In this document: piece by piece, positions 17,307 to 26,249 of the stretch
Position numbering within the stretch: the first letter of the stretch is position 1
Layout of the letters: each line of letters begins with the position of its first letter
Origin: Rhodospirillaceae bacterium
GTDB taxonomy: Bacteria; Pseudomonadota; Alphaproteobacteria; Rhodospirillales; Casp-alpha2
Direction of reading: 5' to 3'
DNA: 64,000 nucleotides
Assembly (NCBI GenBank): GCA_016845145.1
Contig: JAERTE010000148.1
Location: 62,001-126,000 of the forward strand
Translations under genes and position numbers: made by a program
Notes under the pieces: model-generated
What the model was told of the DNA's origin: nothing
What the model saw: the letters and a program-made list of their open reading frames with translations, nothing else
The model's database searches: none

Positions 17307-17345
17307 CGGCCACGGGCATATTGCGCCCGTGGCCGTTTCTTTTAT
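17307..17345 (+). terminator. Attenuator-like hairpin after the binding-protein gene
   Basis: CGGCCACGGGC (17307-17317), loop ATATTGC, GCCCGTGGCCG (17325-17335), then TTTCTTTT. An 11-bp perfect stem with a T-rich tail between the binding-protein gene and the permease genes. This is the usual arrangement for making more binding protein than membrane components. Confidence 0.75.
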
Positions 17346-17403
17346 GATCCATCGTGCTTCACGACCCACGGTTTCCAATTCTTGATCTGAGCGAGCATCG
17401 CCT

Positions 17404-18273
17404 GTGGACGGCTTGTTTTTCCTAATTCAAACCTTGAACGGTTTACAGTACGGTCTGCTGTTGTTTTTGATTGCCAGCGGATTGAGTATCGTTTTCGGTA
17501 TCATGGGCGTTATCAATTTGGCGCACGGCTCGTTCTATATGATCGGCGCCTATCTGGCCTATTCCCTGACGCAGATGACCGGCAGCCTGCCTTTGGCTAT
17601 TCTTTTGGGTATTCCGCTGACCATCGTGCTTGGTCTTGTGGTCGAGCGCATGTTCATTATTCATCTTTACCATCGCGACCACCTGCAGCAGGTGTTGCTG
17701 ACATTCGGTTTGATTCTGATTTTCAACGAGTTGCAGCAGATTGTCTGGGGCGGTGACCCGCTCAGCGTGCCGATCCCCGAGGTTTTGAGTTTCTCGATTC
17801 CGCTATCGGATACGCTGAGCTACCCGGTTTACAGGCTGTTTTTATCCGGTGTCTGTTTGGTGCTTGCGGGCGCCATGTATGTGGTGATCGGGCATACGAG
17901 GCTCGGCATGCGCATCCGGGCCGGCGCCAGCAATCGACAAATGGTCGAGGCCCTGGGTATCAACATCCGTTTGCTCTATTCGGTGGTGTTCGCCATCGGT
18001 GTCACGTTGGCCAGCGTCGCCGGCATGCTCGCCGCACCCGTCGAGACCGTCTACCCCGGCATGGGTGAACAAATCCTGATTGTATCGTTCGTTGTGGTCG
18101 TTATCGGCGGCATCGGATCGATCCGAGGCGCATTTATCGGCGCACTCGCCATCGGCCTGGCCGATGTTTACGGCCAGGTGTTCCTGCCCGACCTCGCCAG
18201 TGTGGCGATTTACGGTTTGATGGCGGCGATCTTGCTGTGGCGTCCGGCCGGCCTGTTCGGGAGGGACGGATGA
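17404..18273 (+). CDS. Branched-chain amino acid-type ABC transporter permease (LivH family)
   Basis: A 289-residue inner-membrane permease with about eight membrane segments, starting at GTG. Family features: NGLQYGLLLFLIASGLSIVFGIMGVINLAHGSFYMIGAY at the N-terminus (split over two helices) and the cytoplasmic coupling loop GMRIRAGASNRQMVEALGIN, which contacts the ATPases. The last bases overlap the next permease (ATGA). Forms the membrane pore with the LivM-like partner. Confidence 0.92.
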   Translation: MDGLFFLIQTLNGLQYGLLLFLIASGLSIVFGIMGVINLAHGSFYMIGAYLAYSLTQMTGSLPLAILLGIPLTIVLGLVVERMFIIHLYHRDHLQQVLLTFGLILIFNELQQIVWGGDPLSVPIPEVLSFSIPLSDTLSYPVYRLFLSGVCLVLAGAMYVVIGHTRLGMRIRAGASNRQMVEALGINIRLLYSVVFAIGVTLASVAGMLAAPVETVYPGMGEQILIVSFVVVVIGGIGSIRGAFIGALAIGLADVYGQVFLPDLASVAIYGLMAAILLWRPAGLFGRDG

Positions 18274-19259
18274 CCGTACTGCCCGGAAAAAACGTGTTGC
18301 TGGCGCTGGCGGTTTTCGTCCTGGCCTTGGCCTTTGTGCCGCTCAGCGGCGACAAGTACTGGATCAAGCTGGTCACCCGCATGATCGCGCTCGGCATCTT
18401 CGCCATGAGCCTCGATTTCATTGTCGGCTACACCGGCCTTGTCAGCTTCGGACATGCGGCGTTTTTCGGCACGGCAGGATATATGTTGCACCTGATCTCG
18501 CCGGAAGATGCGGCGGCCAACCTGCTTTGGGCGCTGCCGGTCTGCATCGGCGTCGCCGGCGTGCTGGCGGCGGTGATCGGTGCGCTCAGCGTACGCACGC
18601 GCGGCATTTATTTCATTATGGTGACGCTGGCATTCGCGCAGATGGTATTTTTCTATTTCCACGATTCCGATATCGCCGGTGGCTCCGACGGTGCCTTTAT
18701 CTTCTTCAAGCCAGCCTTGGCGTTGGGCGATATGGTGCTGTTCGATTTGGGCAAGCGTACGACGCTCTATCTGTTCAGCCTGGGCAGTATGGTCGCGCTT
18801 TATGCGCTGTTGGTGATGATCCTGCGCTCGCCGTTCGGGCAGGTGATCCAGGGGATCAAAGTCAACGAGCACCGCATGCGCGCACTCGGCTACAACACCT
18901 ACCTGTACAAGTGGGTGGCATTCATAATCGCGGGTGTGTTGGGTGGGTATGCCGGTTTTCTGTTTGCCTGCATCGATGGTTTCGTGCCCCCGGAGTTGTT
19001 GAGCTGGCGCGAGTCAGGTCTAGCGCTGGTGATGGTTATCCTGGGCGGGATCGGGACATTGTTTGGCCCCGTGCTGGGCGCGTTCACGCTTTTGGGGGTG
19101 GAGGAACTGCTGCGTGATCGGCATATTTTCGGCGCTTTGGCGGTGCATTGGCAAATCATGCTGGGTGGTTTCATCATACTTGTCGTGTTGTTCTTGAGTA
19201 ATGGTATCGGTGGGTTGCTGATGCGCCTGACGACCAAGCGGAAAGGGAGCGGAGAATGA
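18270..19259 (+). CDS. Branched-chain amino acid-type ABC transporter permease (LivM family)
   Basis: A 329-residue permease with LivM features: MSLDFIVGYTGLVSFGHAAFFGTAGY in the first helices, TRGIYFIMVTLAFAQM, and the coupling loop VIQGIKVNEHRMRALGYNTYLYKW. The start is set at ATG 18270, which overlaps the LivH stop by 4 bases and has GGGAGG just before; an in-frame upstream start at 18237 is inside LivH. Its stop overlaps the ATPase start. Confidence 0.92.
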   Translation: MTVLPGKNVLLALAVFVLALAFVPLSGDKYWIKLVTRMIALGIFAMSLDFIVGYTGLVSFGHAAFFGTAGYMLHLISPEDAAANLLWALPVCIGVAGVLAAVIGALSVRTRGIYFIMVTLAFAQMVFFYFHDSDIAGGSDGAFIFFKPALALGDMVLFDLGKRTTLYLFSLGSMVALYALLVMILRSPFGQVIQGIKVNEHRMRALGYNTYLYKWVAFIIAGVLGGYAGFLFACIDGFVPPELLSWRESGLALVMVILGGIGTLFGPVLGAFTLLGVEELLRDRHIFGALAVHWQIMLGGFIILVVLFLSNGIGGLLMRLTTKRKGSGE

Positions 19260-20023
19260 CCGGCCCGATCCTTTCCACCAAAGGCCTGTCGATCAGTTTT
19301 GGCGGTTTGCGGGCTGTCCATAACCTGGACCTGAGCGTTGATATGGGTGAAGTGCACGCCATTATCGGCCCCAATGGCGCGGGTAAAACCACCATGATTA
19401 ACCTGCTTTCGGGTGATCTGTTGCCCAGTGCCGGGCAGGTGTTTCATCGCGGCGAGGATATTACCAGTCTGCCGGCGCACCGGGTTGCGCGGCGAGGAAT
19501 CGGGCGCAGCTATCAGATTACTAATATTTTCCCCGAGTTCACCTGTCGTGAAAATTGCTGGCTCGCGGCGCGCTCGCGGCGCGAGACGGCGATGCGCTTT
19601 TTCAAGCCGTCGGGCCGTGACAAGGACACCGCTGAGAATACGCTAGAAGCACTGGAAATGACCGGTCTGGGCGACCAGGCTGACGCGCCGGCCCAGGCCA
19701 TGAGTTATGGCGAGCAGCGGCAATTGGAAATCGCCATGTTGCTGGCGCTGGAGCCCGAAGTCTTGCTGCTCGATGAACCGCTGGCCGGTTTGGGCCCCAA
19801 CGAATCACTTGCGGTTATTGATTTGATCCGGCGCCTCGCCCCGGACCATGCCATCGTGCTGATTGAACATGACATGGATGCGGTGTTCTCCATCGCTGAC
19901 CGGCTGACCGTCATGGTCAATGGCGAGATGCTGGAATCGGGCTCGCCGGCGCAAATACGGGGCAGCGACAAGGTGCGCCAAGCCTATCTGGGCGATGAGT
20001 TGGAAATGGAGACTTCATCGTGA
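19256..20023 (+). CDS. Branched-chain amino acid-type ABC transporter ATPase (LivG family)
   Basis: A 255-residue ABC ATPase. Walker A GPNGAGKTT, a degenerate signature LSYGEQ-like motif (MSYGEQRQLEIAMLLALEPE), Walker B VLLLDEPLAGLG and the switch His in IVLIEHDMDAV are visible. The C-terminal extension SGSPAQIRGSDKVRQAYLG identifies it as LivG. Overlaps both neighbours by 4 bases, so the four membrane and ATPase genes are translationally coupled. Confidence 0.93.
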   Translation: MTGPILSTKGLSISFGGLRAVHNLDLSVDMGEVHAIIGPNGAGKTTMINLLSGDLLPSAGQVFHRGEDITSLPAHRVARRGIGRSYQITNIFPEFTCRENCWLAARSRRETAMRFFKPSGRDKDTAENTLEALEMTGLGDQADAPAQAMSYGEQRQLEIAMLLALEPEVLLLDEPLAGLGPNESLAVIDLIRRLAPDHAIVLIEHDMDAVFSIADRLTVMVNGEMLESGSPAQIRGSDKVRQAYLGDELEMETSS

Positions 20024-20736
20024 GCGGAAATGACGTGATCGTTCTTGAAGATGTTCACGCCTACTATGGTGCCAGCCATGTCCTGCATGGCATGAGTTTG
20101 CGGCTCCCCGCGGGTTCGTGCATGAGCCTGATGGGGCGCAACGGCATGGGCAAGACGACGACGCTGAAAACCATCATGGGGTTGGTCGAGCCGCGCAGCG
20201 GCGCGGTCACCATCAAAGGCGTATTCGCCAACGGCATCGCGCCCAATGCGGTGGCTTATTCCGGCATTGCCTACGTGCCGGAGGGGCGTGAAATATTTCC
20301 CAACCTGACAGTACGCGAAAACCTGCTGATCGCAGCCCGGTCGGGGCCTAGCGGAACCAAGAACTGGACCTTGGAGCGCGTGCTCGAGTTGTTCCCGCGT
20401 CTGGCCGAACGGCTCAGCCACTGGGGCAACCATTTGTCGGGCGGTGAGCAACAAATGCTGACTATCGGCCGCGCGCTGATGACCAACCCGGAAGCGCTTT
20501 TGCTTGATGAGGTTACGGAAGGTTTGGCACCTTTGATCCGTGATGAAATATGGTCGGTGATCGAGGCGATCAAGGGCGAGGGCATGGCAACGATCATCGT
20601 CGACAAGAACGTCAATAAACTGATGGCTCTGGCCGATCAGCACCTGATTGTGGTCAAAGGCGAGGTGGTGTTCTCAGGTGATAGCGCGGCGCTGGCGGCG
20701 CAGCCTGAACTGCTGCACCAACATCTGGGTGTTTAG
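20020..20736 (+). CDS. Branched-chain amino acid-type ABC transporter ATPase (LivF family)
   Basis: A 238-residue ABC ATPase, start GTG overlapping the LivG stop. Walker A GRNGMGKTT, signature LSGGEQQMLTIGRALM, Walker B ALLLDEVTEGLAP and the D-loop are intact; the end (YLGDE-type equivalent, LLHQHLGV) is typical of LivF. It is the last importer gene. Its 3' end overlaps the convergent MaoC gene by 4 bases. Confidence 0.93.
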   Translation: MSGNDVIVLEDVHAYYGASHVLHGMSLRLPAGSCMSLMGRNGMGKTTTLKTIMGLVEPRSGAVTIKGVFANGIAPNAVAYSGIAYVPEGREIFPNLTVRENLLIAARSGPSGTKNWTLERVLELFPRLAERLSHWGNHLSGGEQQMLTIGRALMTNPEALLLDEVTEGLAPLIRDEIWSVIEAIKGEGMATIIVDKNVNKLMALADQHLIVVKGEVVFSGDSAALAAQPELLHQHLGV

Positions 20737-21194
20737 GACGGCATATCCCTGCACCTGATCGTCGATGCCGTGATGCAGGTGAGCACGCTGTCGCCGTGTT
20801 GATTGCGCAGATCATGGCCCAGGCCGAGGATGCCGCGGTCGGGCTTGGAGCGTGATCGCCGCGCCTCGACAATGGTCACGTGATTGGTCAAGGTGTCGCC
20901 GGCGAAAACCGGTGACAGCCAGCGCAGGTTGTCCATGCCGGGGCCGCCGAGGGCCACGTCGCCCTCGAAATATCCCATTTCAGCGAATAACTTGAAGGCG
21001 ATAGCGAGTGTCTGGAAGCCGCTGGCGATAACATCATGGAAAGGGCCGTCCGAGGCGGCGAACGTTTCATCGATATGCATGGGCTGTGGGTCGTAGAAGT
21101 TGGCGAACTGCAAAAGGTCATCTCGGCCGAGTGTGAACGACCCGGTGATGATCACTTCGCCTTCGGTATAATCTTCTATGTACCGCTCGGTCAT
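20733..21194 (-). CDS. MaoC family dehydratase (hot-dog fold)
   Basis: A 153-residue MaoC-like enoyl-CoA hydratase. The hydratase-2 motif with catalytic Asp and His is present (YDPQPMHIDETFA ... FHDVIASGFQTLAIA), and the central WLSPVFAGDTL is family-typical. Such enzymes hydrate trans-2-enoyl-CoA or act in side-chain degradation. It overlaps the alpha/beta hydrolase upstream on the same strand by 4 bases, indicating an operon. Its acyl substrate is unknown. The importer genes converge on it, so a functional link is only suggestive. Confidence 0.85.
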   Translation of the reverse strand: MTERYIEDYTEGEVIITGSFTLGRDDLLQFANFYDPQPMHIDETFAASDGPFHDVIASGFQTLAIAFKLFAEMGYFEGDVALGGPGMDNLRWLSPVFAGDTLTNHVTIVEARRSRSKPDRGILGLGHDLRNQHGDSVLTCITASTIRCRDMPS

Positions 21195-22000
21195 TGGCCA
21201 ACCTTTTCAACAAATGCCGTGAGCGCGCGTAGCGCCTCATCAGGGGCCTCACGATGCGGCGAATGGCCGCAACCGGACAATTTCACCAGTTCCACTGTGC
21301 CGCCGCTGGCGGCCTCAATGCCGTCGATCTGCGCCATGGTGCCGTAGGGGTCGTCCTCGCCCTGAATGGCCATCACCGGGCAACGGATCGCCGGAAGCAG
21401 CGGGCGGATATCCCATTTCAGGAAATCCGGGTGCAGCCAAATATCGTTCCATCCGCGAAAGGCGTGTTCAGGGGCGTCATGGTAACGACCCAGCTTTTCC
21501 GCCAAGTCAGTCGTGCGGAACTGGTCGCGCGCGAACTCGATCGATTGGATGGAGATCGGCTCGACCATGATGTGCGGCGCCATGACGCAGACGGCATGCA
21601 CGGGGGTATTGTCTTCAGCGGCATGGATCAGGGCGATCGAAGCGCCATCGCTGTGGCCGACCAGCACCGGTGCATCAAGCCCCCAGAAGTCGAACAATTG
21701 GGGCAGCGTTTCGCGGGCCTCAATGTGCATGTAATCGACATTGTAGGATGCCGCGCGCGGCGAGGACGTGCCGTACCCGCGCCTGGAGTAGACGAATATC
21801 TCGGCGCCGCTGGCAGCCGCCAGCCTGGCCGGAAACTCGCGCCACATGGCGACCGAGCCCAGACCCTCATGCAACAGGATCAAGCTTGGAGCATCGGCGC
21901 GGGTGCGGGCGAAGCGGACGAACTCCAAACGATGATCGCCGAGATCGGCATGGCCGGTCTCAATGGGTGCTGGGATTGAATTTGTCGGATTGGCGCTCAC
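21191..22000 (-). CDS. Alpha/beta hydrolase
   Basis: A 269-residue alpha/beta-fold hydrolase. Oxyanion region LLHEGLGSVAMW, nucleophile elbow VLVGHSDGASIALIHA with Ser, acid Asp near MAIQGEDDPYGT and the catalytic His in SGCGHSPHREAPDE are visible, so the triad is complete. The specific ester or C-C substrate is unknown. I set the start at GTG 22000 (VSANPTNS); the frame stays open further upstream but runs into the tRNA-Thr gene and cannot be coding there. The Shine-Dalgarno sequence is weak. Confidence 0.82.
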   Translation of the reverse strand: MSANPTNSIPAPIETGHADLGDHRLEFVRFARTRADAPSLILLHEGLGSVAMWREFPARLAAASGAEIFVYSRRGYGTSSPRAASYNVDYMHIEARETLPQLFDFWGLDAPVLVGHSDGASIALIHAAEDNTPVHAVCVMAPHIMVEPISIQSIEFARDQFRTTDLAEKLGRYHDAPEHAFRGWNDIWLHPDFLKWDIRPLLPAIRCPVMAIQGEDDPYGTMAQIDGIEAASGGTVELVKLSGCGHSPHREAPDEALRALTAFVEKVGQ

Positions 22001-22027
22001 GTGAGATCGGTCAATCTGGAGGGGAAA

Positions 22028-22102
22028 TGGTGCCGCGGAGAGGAATTGAACCTCCGACCCCGCCCTTACCAAGGGCGTGCTCTACCCCTGAGCTACCGCG
22101 GC
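22028..22102 (-). tRNA. tRNA-Thr (anticodon GGT)
   Basis: A 75-base cloverleaf read on the minus strand: acceptor GCCGCGG pairs with CCGCGGC, the D-arm is TAGCTCAGGGGTAGAGCA, the anticodon stem CGCCC/GGGCG encloses TTGGTAA with anticodon GGT, the T-loop is GGTTCAATTCC, and CCA is encoded. It reads ACC and ACT codons. Confidence 0.95.
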
Positions 22103-22220
22103 CCCTTGCAAAGCGCGCGCAAGATGCCACACCGCTTGGCGGCGTGCAAGCATGGAGGCGTCTTCTTGACCGGTTCCTCGCGACCGCTCAGGATAGGTGG
22201 GTTCAATAAGGGCTGGATGA

Positions 22221-22412
22221 GTGATCGTGGGCGAAAAAACGCAATCGGAAACAAACAAGACTGCCGTTCGAAATGGGCGGCAGGAGCGCTTGGCCAATGC
22301 ACTACGAGCCAACTTGAACCGCCGCAAGGAGCAATTGCGTGCGCGCCGCGACCAAACCGTCGATACGCCTCCTGACTCAGTGGAGACGGAGATCGAACCC
22401 ACATCCGATTGA
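22221..22412 (+). CDS. Small basic hypothetical protein upstream of murA
   Basis: A 63-residue, highly charged protein. The core RQERLANALRANLNRRKEQLRARR is an amphipathic Arg-rich helix that I recognise as a recurring small open frame directly upstream of murA in alphaproteobacteria; its function is unknown. The start is GTG 22221 or GTG 22227. The C-terminus is acidic and Pro/Thr-rich. Coding is supported by this conserved helix and position, not by any assigned family. Confidence 0.6.
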   Translation: MIVGEKTQSETNKTAVRNGRQERLANALRANLNRRKEQLRARRDQTVDTPPDSVETEIEPTSD

Positions 22413-22515
22413 TTGCCTTCATTTGGTTATATTTCAGTGCCATACCGACGGGTGCGCTTGTTTGCACGGCAAAGGTTCACTACAAGCGGACATTGAGCGG
22501 AGGTAACCGAGTTTC

Positions 22516-23793
22516 ATGGATCGAATACACATACGCGGCGGCATTCCCTTAAGGGGTGAGATCGAGATCAGTGGCGCAAAAAATGCAGCCCTGCCGTTGA
22601 TGGCGGCATCGTTGCTGAGCGACGAGCCGTTGATTTTGAAAAACCTGCCGCGCCTCGCCGACATCGCTTCCATGGCGGATCTGCTGACGGGGTTGGGCGT
22701 TGAGATCAAGCTCAATGGCGATAACGGGAACGGCGGGCGCACGGCGGAACTCTCGGCTAAACATGTTACTGAAACCACCGCGCCCTATGATGTGGTGCGA
22801 AAGATGCGCGCCTCGGTTTTGGTGCTGGGGCCGTTGTTGGCTCGTTTTGGCAAAGCACGAGTGTCGCTGCCCGGCGGCTGCGCCATCGGGACGCGTCCTG
22901 TTGATTTGCATTTGCAGGCATTCGAGCAACTGGGTGCCGAGATCGAGCTTGCCGAGGGTTATATCGAAGCCCGCGCGCCGGGCGGGCTCACGGGCGCGCA
23001 TGTCATTTTTCCCATGGTCACCGTTGGTGGCACGGAAAATCTGTTGATGGCGGCGTCGCTGGCCAAGGGCGAGACGGTCATCGGCAACGCCGCGCGCGAA
23101 CCTGAGATCGCTGATCTGGCCCGTTGCCTAATCGCCATGGGAGCCGAGATTGAGGGTGCGGGAACGGATACGCTGCGTGTGCAAGGGTGCGACGCATTGT
23201 ATGGTGCCCAACATCAGGTGCTGCCCGACCGTATCGAAACCGGCAGTTACGCGGTCGCGGCCGCGATTACCGGTGGCGACATCGTGCTTCGCAACACGCG
23301 ATTGGATCTCCTTGAAACCGCGACGGAAACCCTGGTGCGGGCCGGTGTAACCGTGGAGGAGACAAGTGACGGTATCCGCGTCGCCGGCACGGGTGGCCGG
23401 CTCAAGGGCGTCGACTTGATGACCGAGCCGTTTCCCGGCTTTCCCACCGATATGCAGGCGCAGTTCATGGCGCTGATGGCCGTAGCCGACGGCGCTTCGA
23501 TGATCACCGAGACGATATTCGAGAACCGCTTCATGCACGTGCCGGAGCTCTGCCGTATGGGCGCGGACATCAATGTGCACGGCTCTTCGGCCATTGTAAG
23601 AGGCGTCGAGCGGTTATCCGGTGCCCCGGTGATGGCGACCGATTTGCGCGCTTCAATCTCGCTGATTTTGGCTGGGCTCGCGGCGGAAGGCGAAACCATC
23701 GTCAACCGGGTCTATCATCTGGATCGCGGCTATGAGCGGGTGGAGGACAAACTCGCCGCTTGCGGTGCCGATATTTCCAGACAGGCGGAATAG
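22516..23793 (+). CDS. murA: UDP-N-acetylglucosamine 1-carboxyvinyltransferase MurA
   Basis: A 425-residue EPSP-synthase-fold enzyme that transfers enolpyruvate from PEP to UDP-GlcNAc, the first committed step of peptidoglycan synthesis. The substrate-binding segment GEIEISGAKNAALPLMAASLL at the N-terminus, the catalytic Cys in SLPGGCAIGTRPVD (fosfomycin target, Cys present and not Asp) and the C-terminal RASISLILAGLAAEGET are seen. GGAGG precedes the ATG. Confidence 0.97.
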   Translation: MDRIHIRGGIPLRGEIEISGAKNAALPLMAASLLSDEPLILKNLPRLADIASMADLLTGLGVEIKLNGDNGNGGRTAELSAKHVTETTAPYDVVRKMRASVLVLGPLLARFGKARVSLPGGCAIGTRPVDLHLQAFEQLGAEIELAEGYIEARAPGGLTGAHVIFPMVTVGGTENLLMAASLAKGETVIGNAAREPEIADLARCLIAMGAEIEGAGTDTLRVQGCDALYGAQHQVLPDRIETGSYAVAAAITGGDIVLRNTRLDLLETATETLVRAGVTVEETSDGIRVAGTGGRLKGVDLMTEPFPGFPTDMQAQFMALMAVADGASMITETIFENRFMHVPELCRMGADINVHGSSAIVRGVERLSGAPVMATDLRASISLILAGLAAEGETIVNRVYHLDRGYERVEDKLAACGADISRQAE

Positions 23794-23810
23794 CGGCTAT
23801 TGGACTGTAA

Positions 23811-25520
23811 ATGGAGCACCTGAAACAACGGCGGTTTGTGTTCCTTCTTCTGGCGATAGCGGTCGTTGTCACGTCAGCGCTTCGGTTTTTGCAATTCGGT
23901 GATCTCGACCCGCGTATGGATCAGGCGTCTTTCGCCGTATGGATTCAGGATTTTTTAGAGTCCGAACGGTTTTTGCCCTTGGCGGACACAGGCGACACGT
24001 TCGTGCAAGCGTTGAAAGCCGATGAAGGCAGCGCCCTGAACGTCTTGTTGCGTCGGATTTACGTCGTACACGACCATATCTTCGTGACGGTCAGTTTCGT
24101 GTGGTTTGCTTTGTGGTCGCTGGTTTTCGGTGTCGGCATGGAGGGCCAGATTGCGATCAGTATTGTTTCCGGCACCTTGGCAATCGGTGTTTTGGCTTGG
24201 TTGCCGTTGTCGGGAGCAAGGGGAGGTGACGCAGTAGATCGAAATTGGGCGATTTTGACGTCCGCAGCAGTCTTTCTTTTTGGCGTTGGGAATGGCTTTC
24301 TCAACGTGTTTTCCGCCTTAGGCGTGCATAACGCGGGACTACTGGGTTTAGCGATTGCTATCCTCGGCACGCAAAACTGGTTGTGGGCATTGCGGGAAAA
24401 AGGGCCCTCCGGTACAGGCTTTCGTGATCTCGCCATTGTTATGGCCGCGCAGGCGGTGGCTTTTTACAGCCACTATACGGTTGTGTTTCTGTTACCTCTG
24501 GCAACAGTGTTGGCAATTGCCTTGATGCCCGGGCAATCGGCGTTTGTGAAACGCCGCGCCGTTTTCGTGTACGGGTTAGCCGGTTTGCTTTGTGCCCTTC
24601 CGTTCTTCGCGCTTGTTGCCGTCGCGCAGCCGGCGGCTCAAACGGATCAAGATGTTCTGTCCCGTCTACTTTGGGTGTTAACACAGGAAGGATACAGTGC
24701 AGGCGACTTTCTGCACCGTGCGGCGCGATGGTGGTCAACCATGGCCGAAATGGGTTCGCCCGCCGGGTTGCTTATGGGGATATGTGGCTGCGTTATGCTC
24801 GCCGTGCGAGAAAGAGCTGCTCTGCCTATCAGCTTGATCATTGTACATTTCTTGGTTGGACTGACTCTTCCCGGGTTTACCCAATACGACCGCACAGGGA
24901 CTTATGCTGTCCTCGTTCTTTGTCTCGGTGCGGGATGGTTTTCTGTCTCGGCTATCAGATATGTCATTCTAGGATTGCGCTACTCAGATCGCCGCAAAGC
25001 CATCTTGGCAGGGTCGGCTCTGGGCTTGGCATTGACGATACATGGCGTTCATGAATTCTCACGGATCGTCCAGCCGAATCGGATTGTCGCATGGCGCGGC
25101 CTAATTGTTAACGCAGGGAATACGGATAGATTCGTCAACCATTTGCAGCTCCTGTTACCCGGCAATGCTTTGTTTTTCGCATGGGATTACAGGTTGTGGT
25201 ACACGGTTCGTGCCTTAAGTCCCAGAATTCGCGCCCAGACCCGACAGTTGCGGCCATTAGAATCTTATATGCGGGAACATTCAGCTGGTCGATTGCAGTC
25301 TTATGTAAAGGAACGCGGAATGAGGTTCCCGCGCGATGTTCCGCTTTATTTTCTTGTGCCCAAATCCGTGGCCAATCAAGTGCCGAATTTTGCTGTTTCA
25401 GTTATGGGCCCAAAAGGGCTCGCCTTGCGCAAGGAAGTTGCAACAAGACCTGTCAAAACTCTGACCAGGTGGTACGGAGGTTTGTGGTTTGAAAACTTTA
25501 TTCTCTACGCGGTTCCATAA
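23811..25520 (+). CDS. Polytopic membrane protein, GT-C glycosyltransferase-like, unrecognised
   Basis: A 569-residue membrane protein, not assigned with certainty. It begins with a membrane segment (FVFLLLAIAVVVTSAL), followed by an acidic first periplasmic loop (GDLDPRMDQASFAVWIQDFL) of the type that carries catalytic acids in GT-C enzymes (ArnT/PMT, GT39). About ten more hydrophobic helices follow, and the last 110 residues are soluble and basic. If it is a GT-C enzyme it would move sugars from a polyprenyl carrier in the periplasm. It sits between murA and hisG, 17 bases after murA, where related genomes usually have no such gene. Codon use is somewhat more AT-rich than its neighbours, consistent with transfer. 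Confidence 0.6.
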   Translation: MEHLKQRRFVFLLLAIAVVVTSALRFLQFGDLDPRMDQASFAVWIQDFLESERFLPLADTGDTFVQALKADEGSALNVLLRRIYVVHDHIFVTVSFVWFALWSLVFGVGMEGQIAISIVSGTLAIGVLAWLPLSGARGGDAVDRNWAILTSAAVFLFGVGNGFLNVFSALGVHNAGLLGLAIAILGTQNWLWALREKGPSGTGFRDLAIVMAAQAVAFYSHYTVVFLLPLATVLAIALMPGQSAFVKRRAVFVYGLAGLLCALPFFALVAVAQPAAQTDQDVLSRLLWVLTQEGYSAGDFLHRAARWWSTMAEMGSPAGLLMGICGCVMLAVRERAALPISLIIVHFLVGLTLPGFTQYDRTGTYAVLVLCLGAGWFSVSAIRYVILGLRYSDRRKAILAGSALGLALTIHGVHEFSRIVQPNRIVAWRGLIVNAGNTDRFVNHLQLLLPGNALFFAWDYRLWYTVRALSPRIRAQTRQLRPLESYMREHSAGRLQSYVKERGMRFPRDVPLYFLVPKSVANQVPNFAVSVMGPKGLALRKEVATRPVKTLTRWYGGLWFENFILYAVP

Positions 25521-25580
25521 GGGATGTTTGAATCCCCCCCTCGGATTCACTATGAATGCTGCGCATTGGAGAAAACGACC

Positions 25581-26249
25581 ATGAGTGCCACCGATAATCT
25601 AGTTCTGGCCCTGCCGAAAGGGCGAATCCTGAAGGAAGTGATGCCGTTGGTGCGTCGTGCCGGTATAGAACCCGAAGCGGCGTTCGATGACCCGGCCTGC
25701 CGTCAGTTGAAGTTCACCACCAATGTTGCGGGTTTAGATATCATCCGGGTGCGTAGTTTCGATGTGGCCACGTTCGTTGCCTTCGGTGCCGCCCATTTGG
25801 GGGTCGCCGGCAATGACGTGCTGATGGAATTTGACTACCCCGATATCTATGCGCCGCTCGACCTTGATGTCGGACATTGCCGGCTTTCCGTGGCGGAACC
25901 GACGGACATGGTCGATGACGACGATCCTCGAACTTGGAGTTCAGTGCGTGTCGCCACCAAATACCCACACCTGACGGCGAAGCATTTCGAGGCGCGTGGT
26001 GTGCAGGCGGAATGCATCAAGCTCAACGGTGCTATGGAACTGGCGCCCAATCTGGGGCTTTGCCGGCGAATCGTTGATCTGGTTTCGTCTGGTGCGACGC
26101 TGAAGGCCAATGGCCTGACGGAAATCGAGAAAATTTGCGATATTACATCGCGGCTGACCATCAACCGAACGGCCTGGAAAACCAGACCGACGGAAATCAA
26201 CGGCTGGTTGGAACGTTTCCGAGGAGCGCTCGATGACCTTGCGGCTTGA
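25581..26249 (+). CDS. hisG: ATP phosphoribosyltransferase, short form HisG
   Basis: A 222-residue HisG of the short type, catalysing the first step of histidine synthesis from ATP and PRPP. Seen: LALPKGRILKEVMPLVRRAG, the phosphate-binding and catalytic segment LNGAMELAPNLGLCRRIVDLVSSGATLKANG (in two blocks) and the absence of the C-terminal ACT-like regulatory domain. Short HisG works as an octamer with the regulatory subunit HisZ, which is not in this window. ATG 25581 is used because GGAG precedes it; the frame is open back to 25524. The gene overlaps hisD by 17 bases. Confidence 0.95.
   Translation: MSATDNLVLALPKGRILKEVMPLVRRAGIEPEAAFDDPACRQLKFTTNVAGLDIIRVRSFDVATFVAFGAAHLGVAGNDVLMEFDYPDIYAPLDLDVGHCRLSVAEPTDMVDDDDPRTWSSVRVATKYPHLTAKHFEARGVQAECIKLNGAMELAPNLGLCRRIVDLVSSGATLKANGLTEIEKICDITSRLTINRTAWKTRPTEINGWLERFRGALDDLAA

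Noticed and set aside
22001..22375. A 124-codon open frame on the plus strand over tRNA-Thr
   Set aside because: It contains GEELNLRPRPYQGRALPLSYRG-type sequence (given here as parts GEELNLRP and LPLSYRG), the usual artefact of translating the antisense of a tRNA gene.
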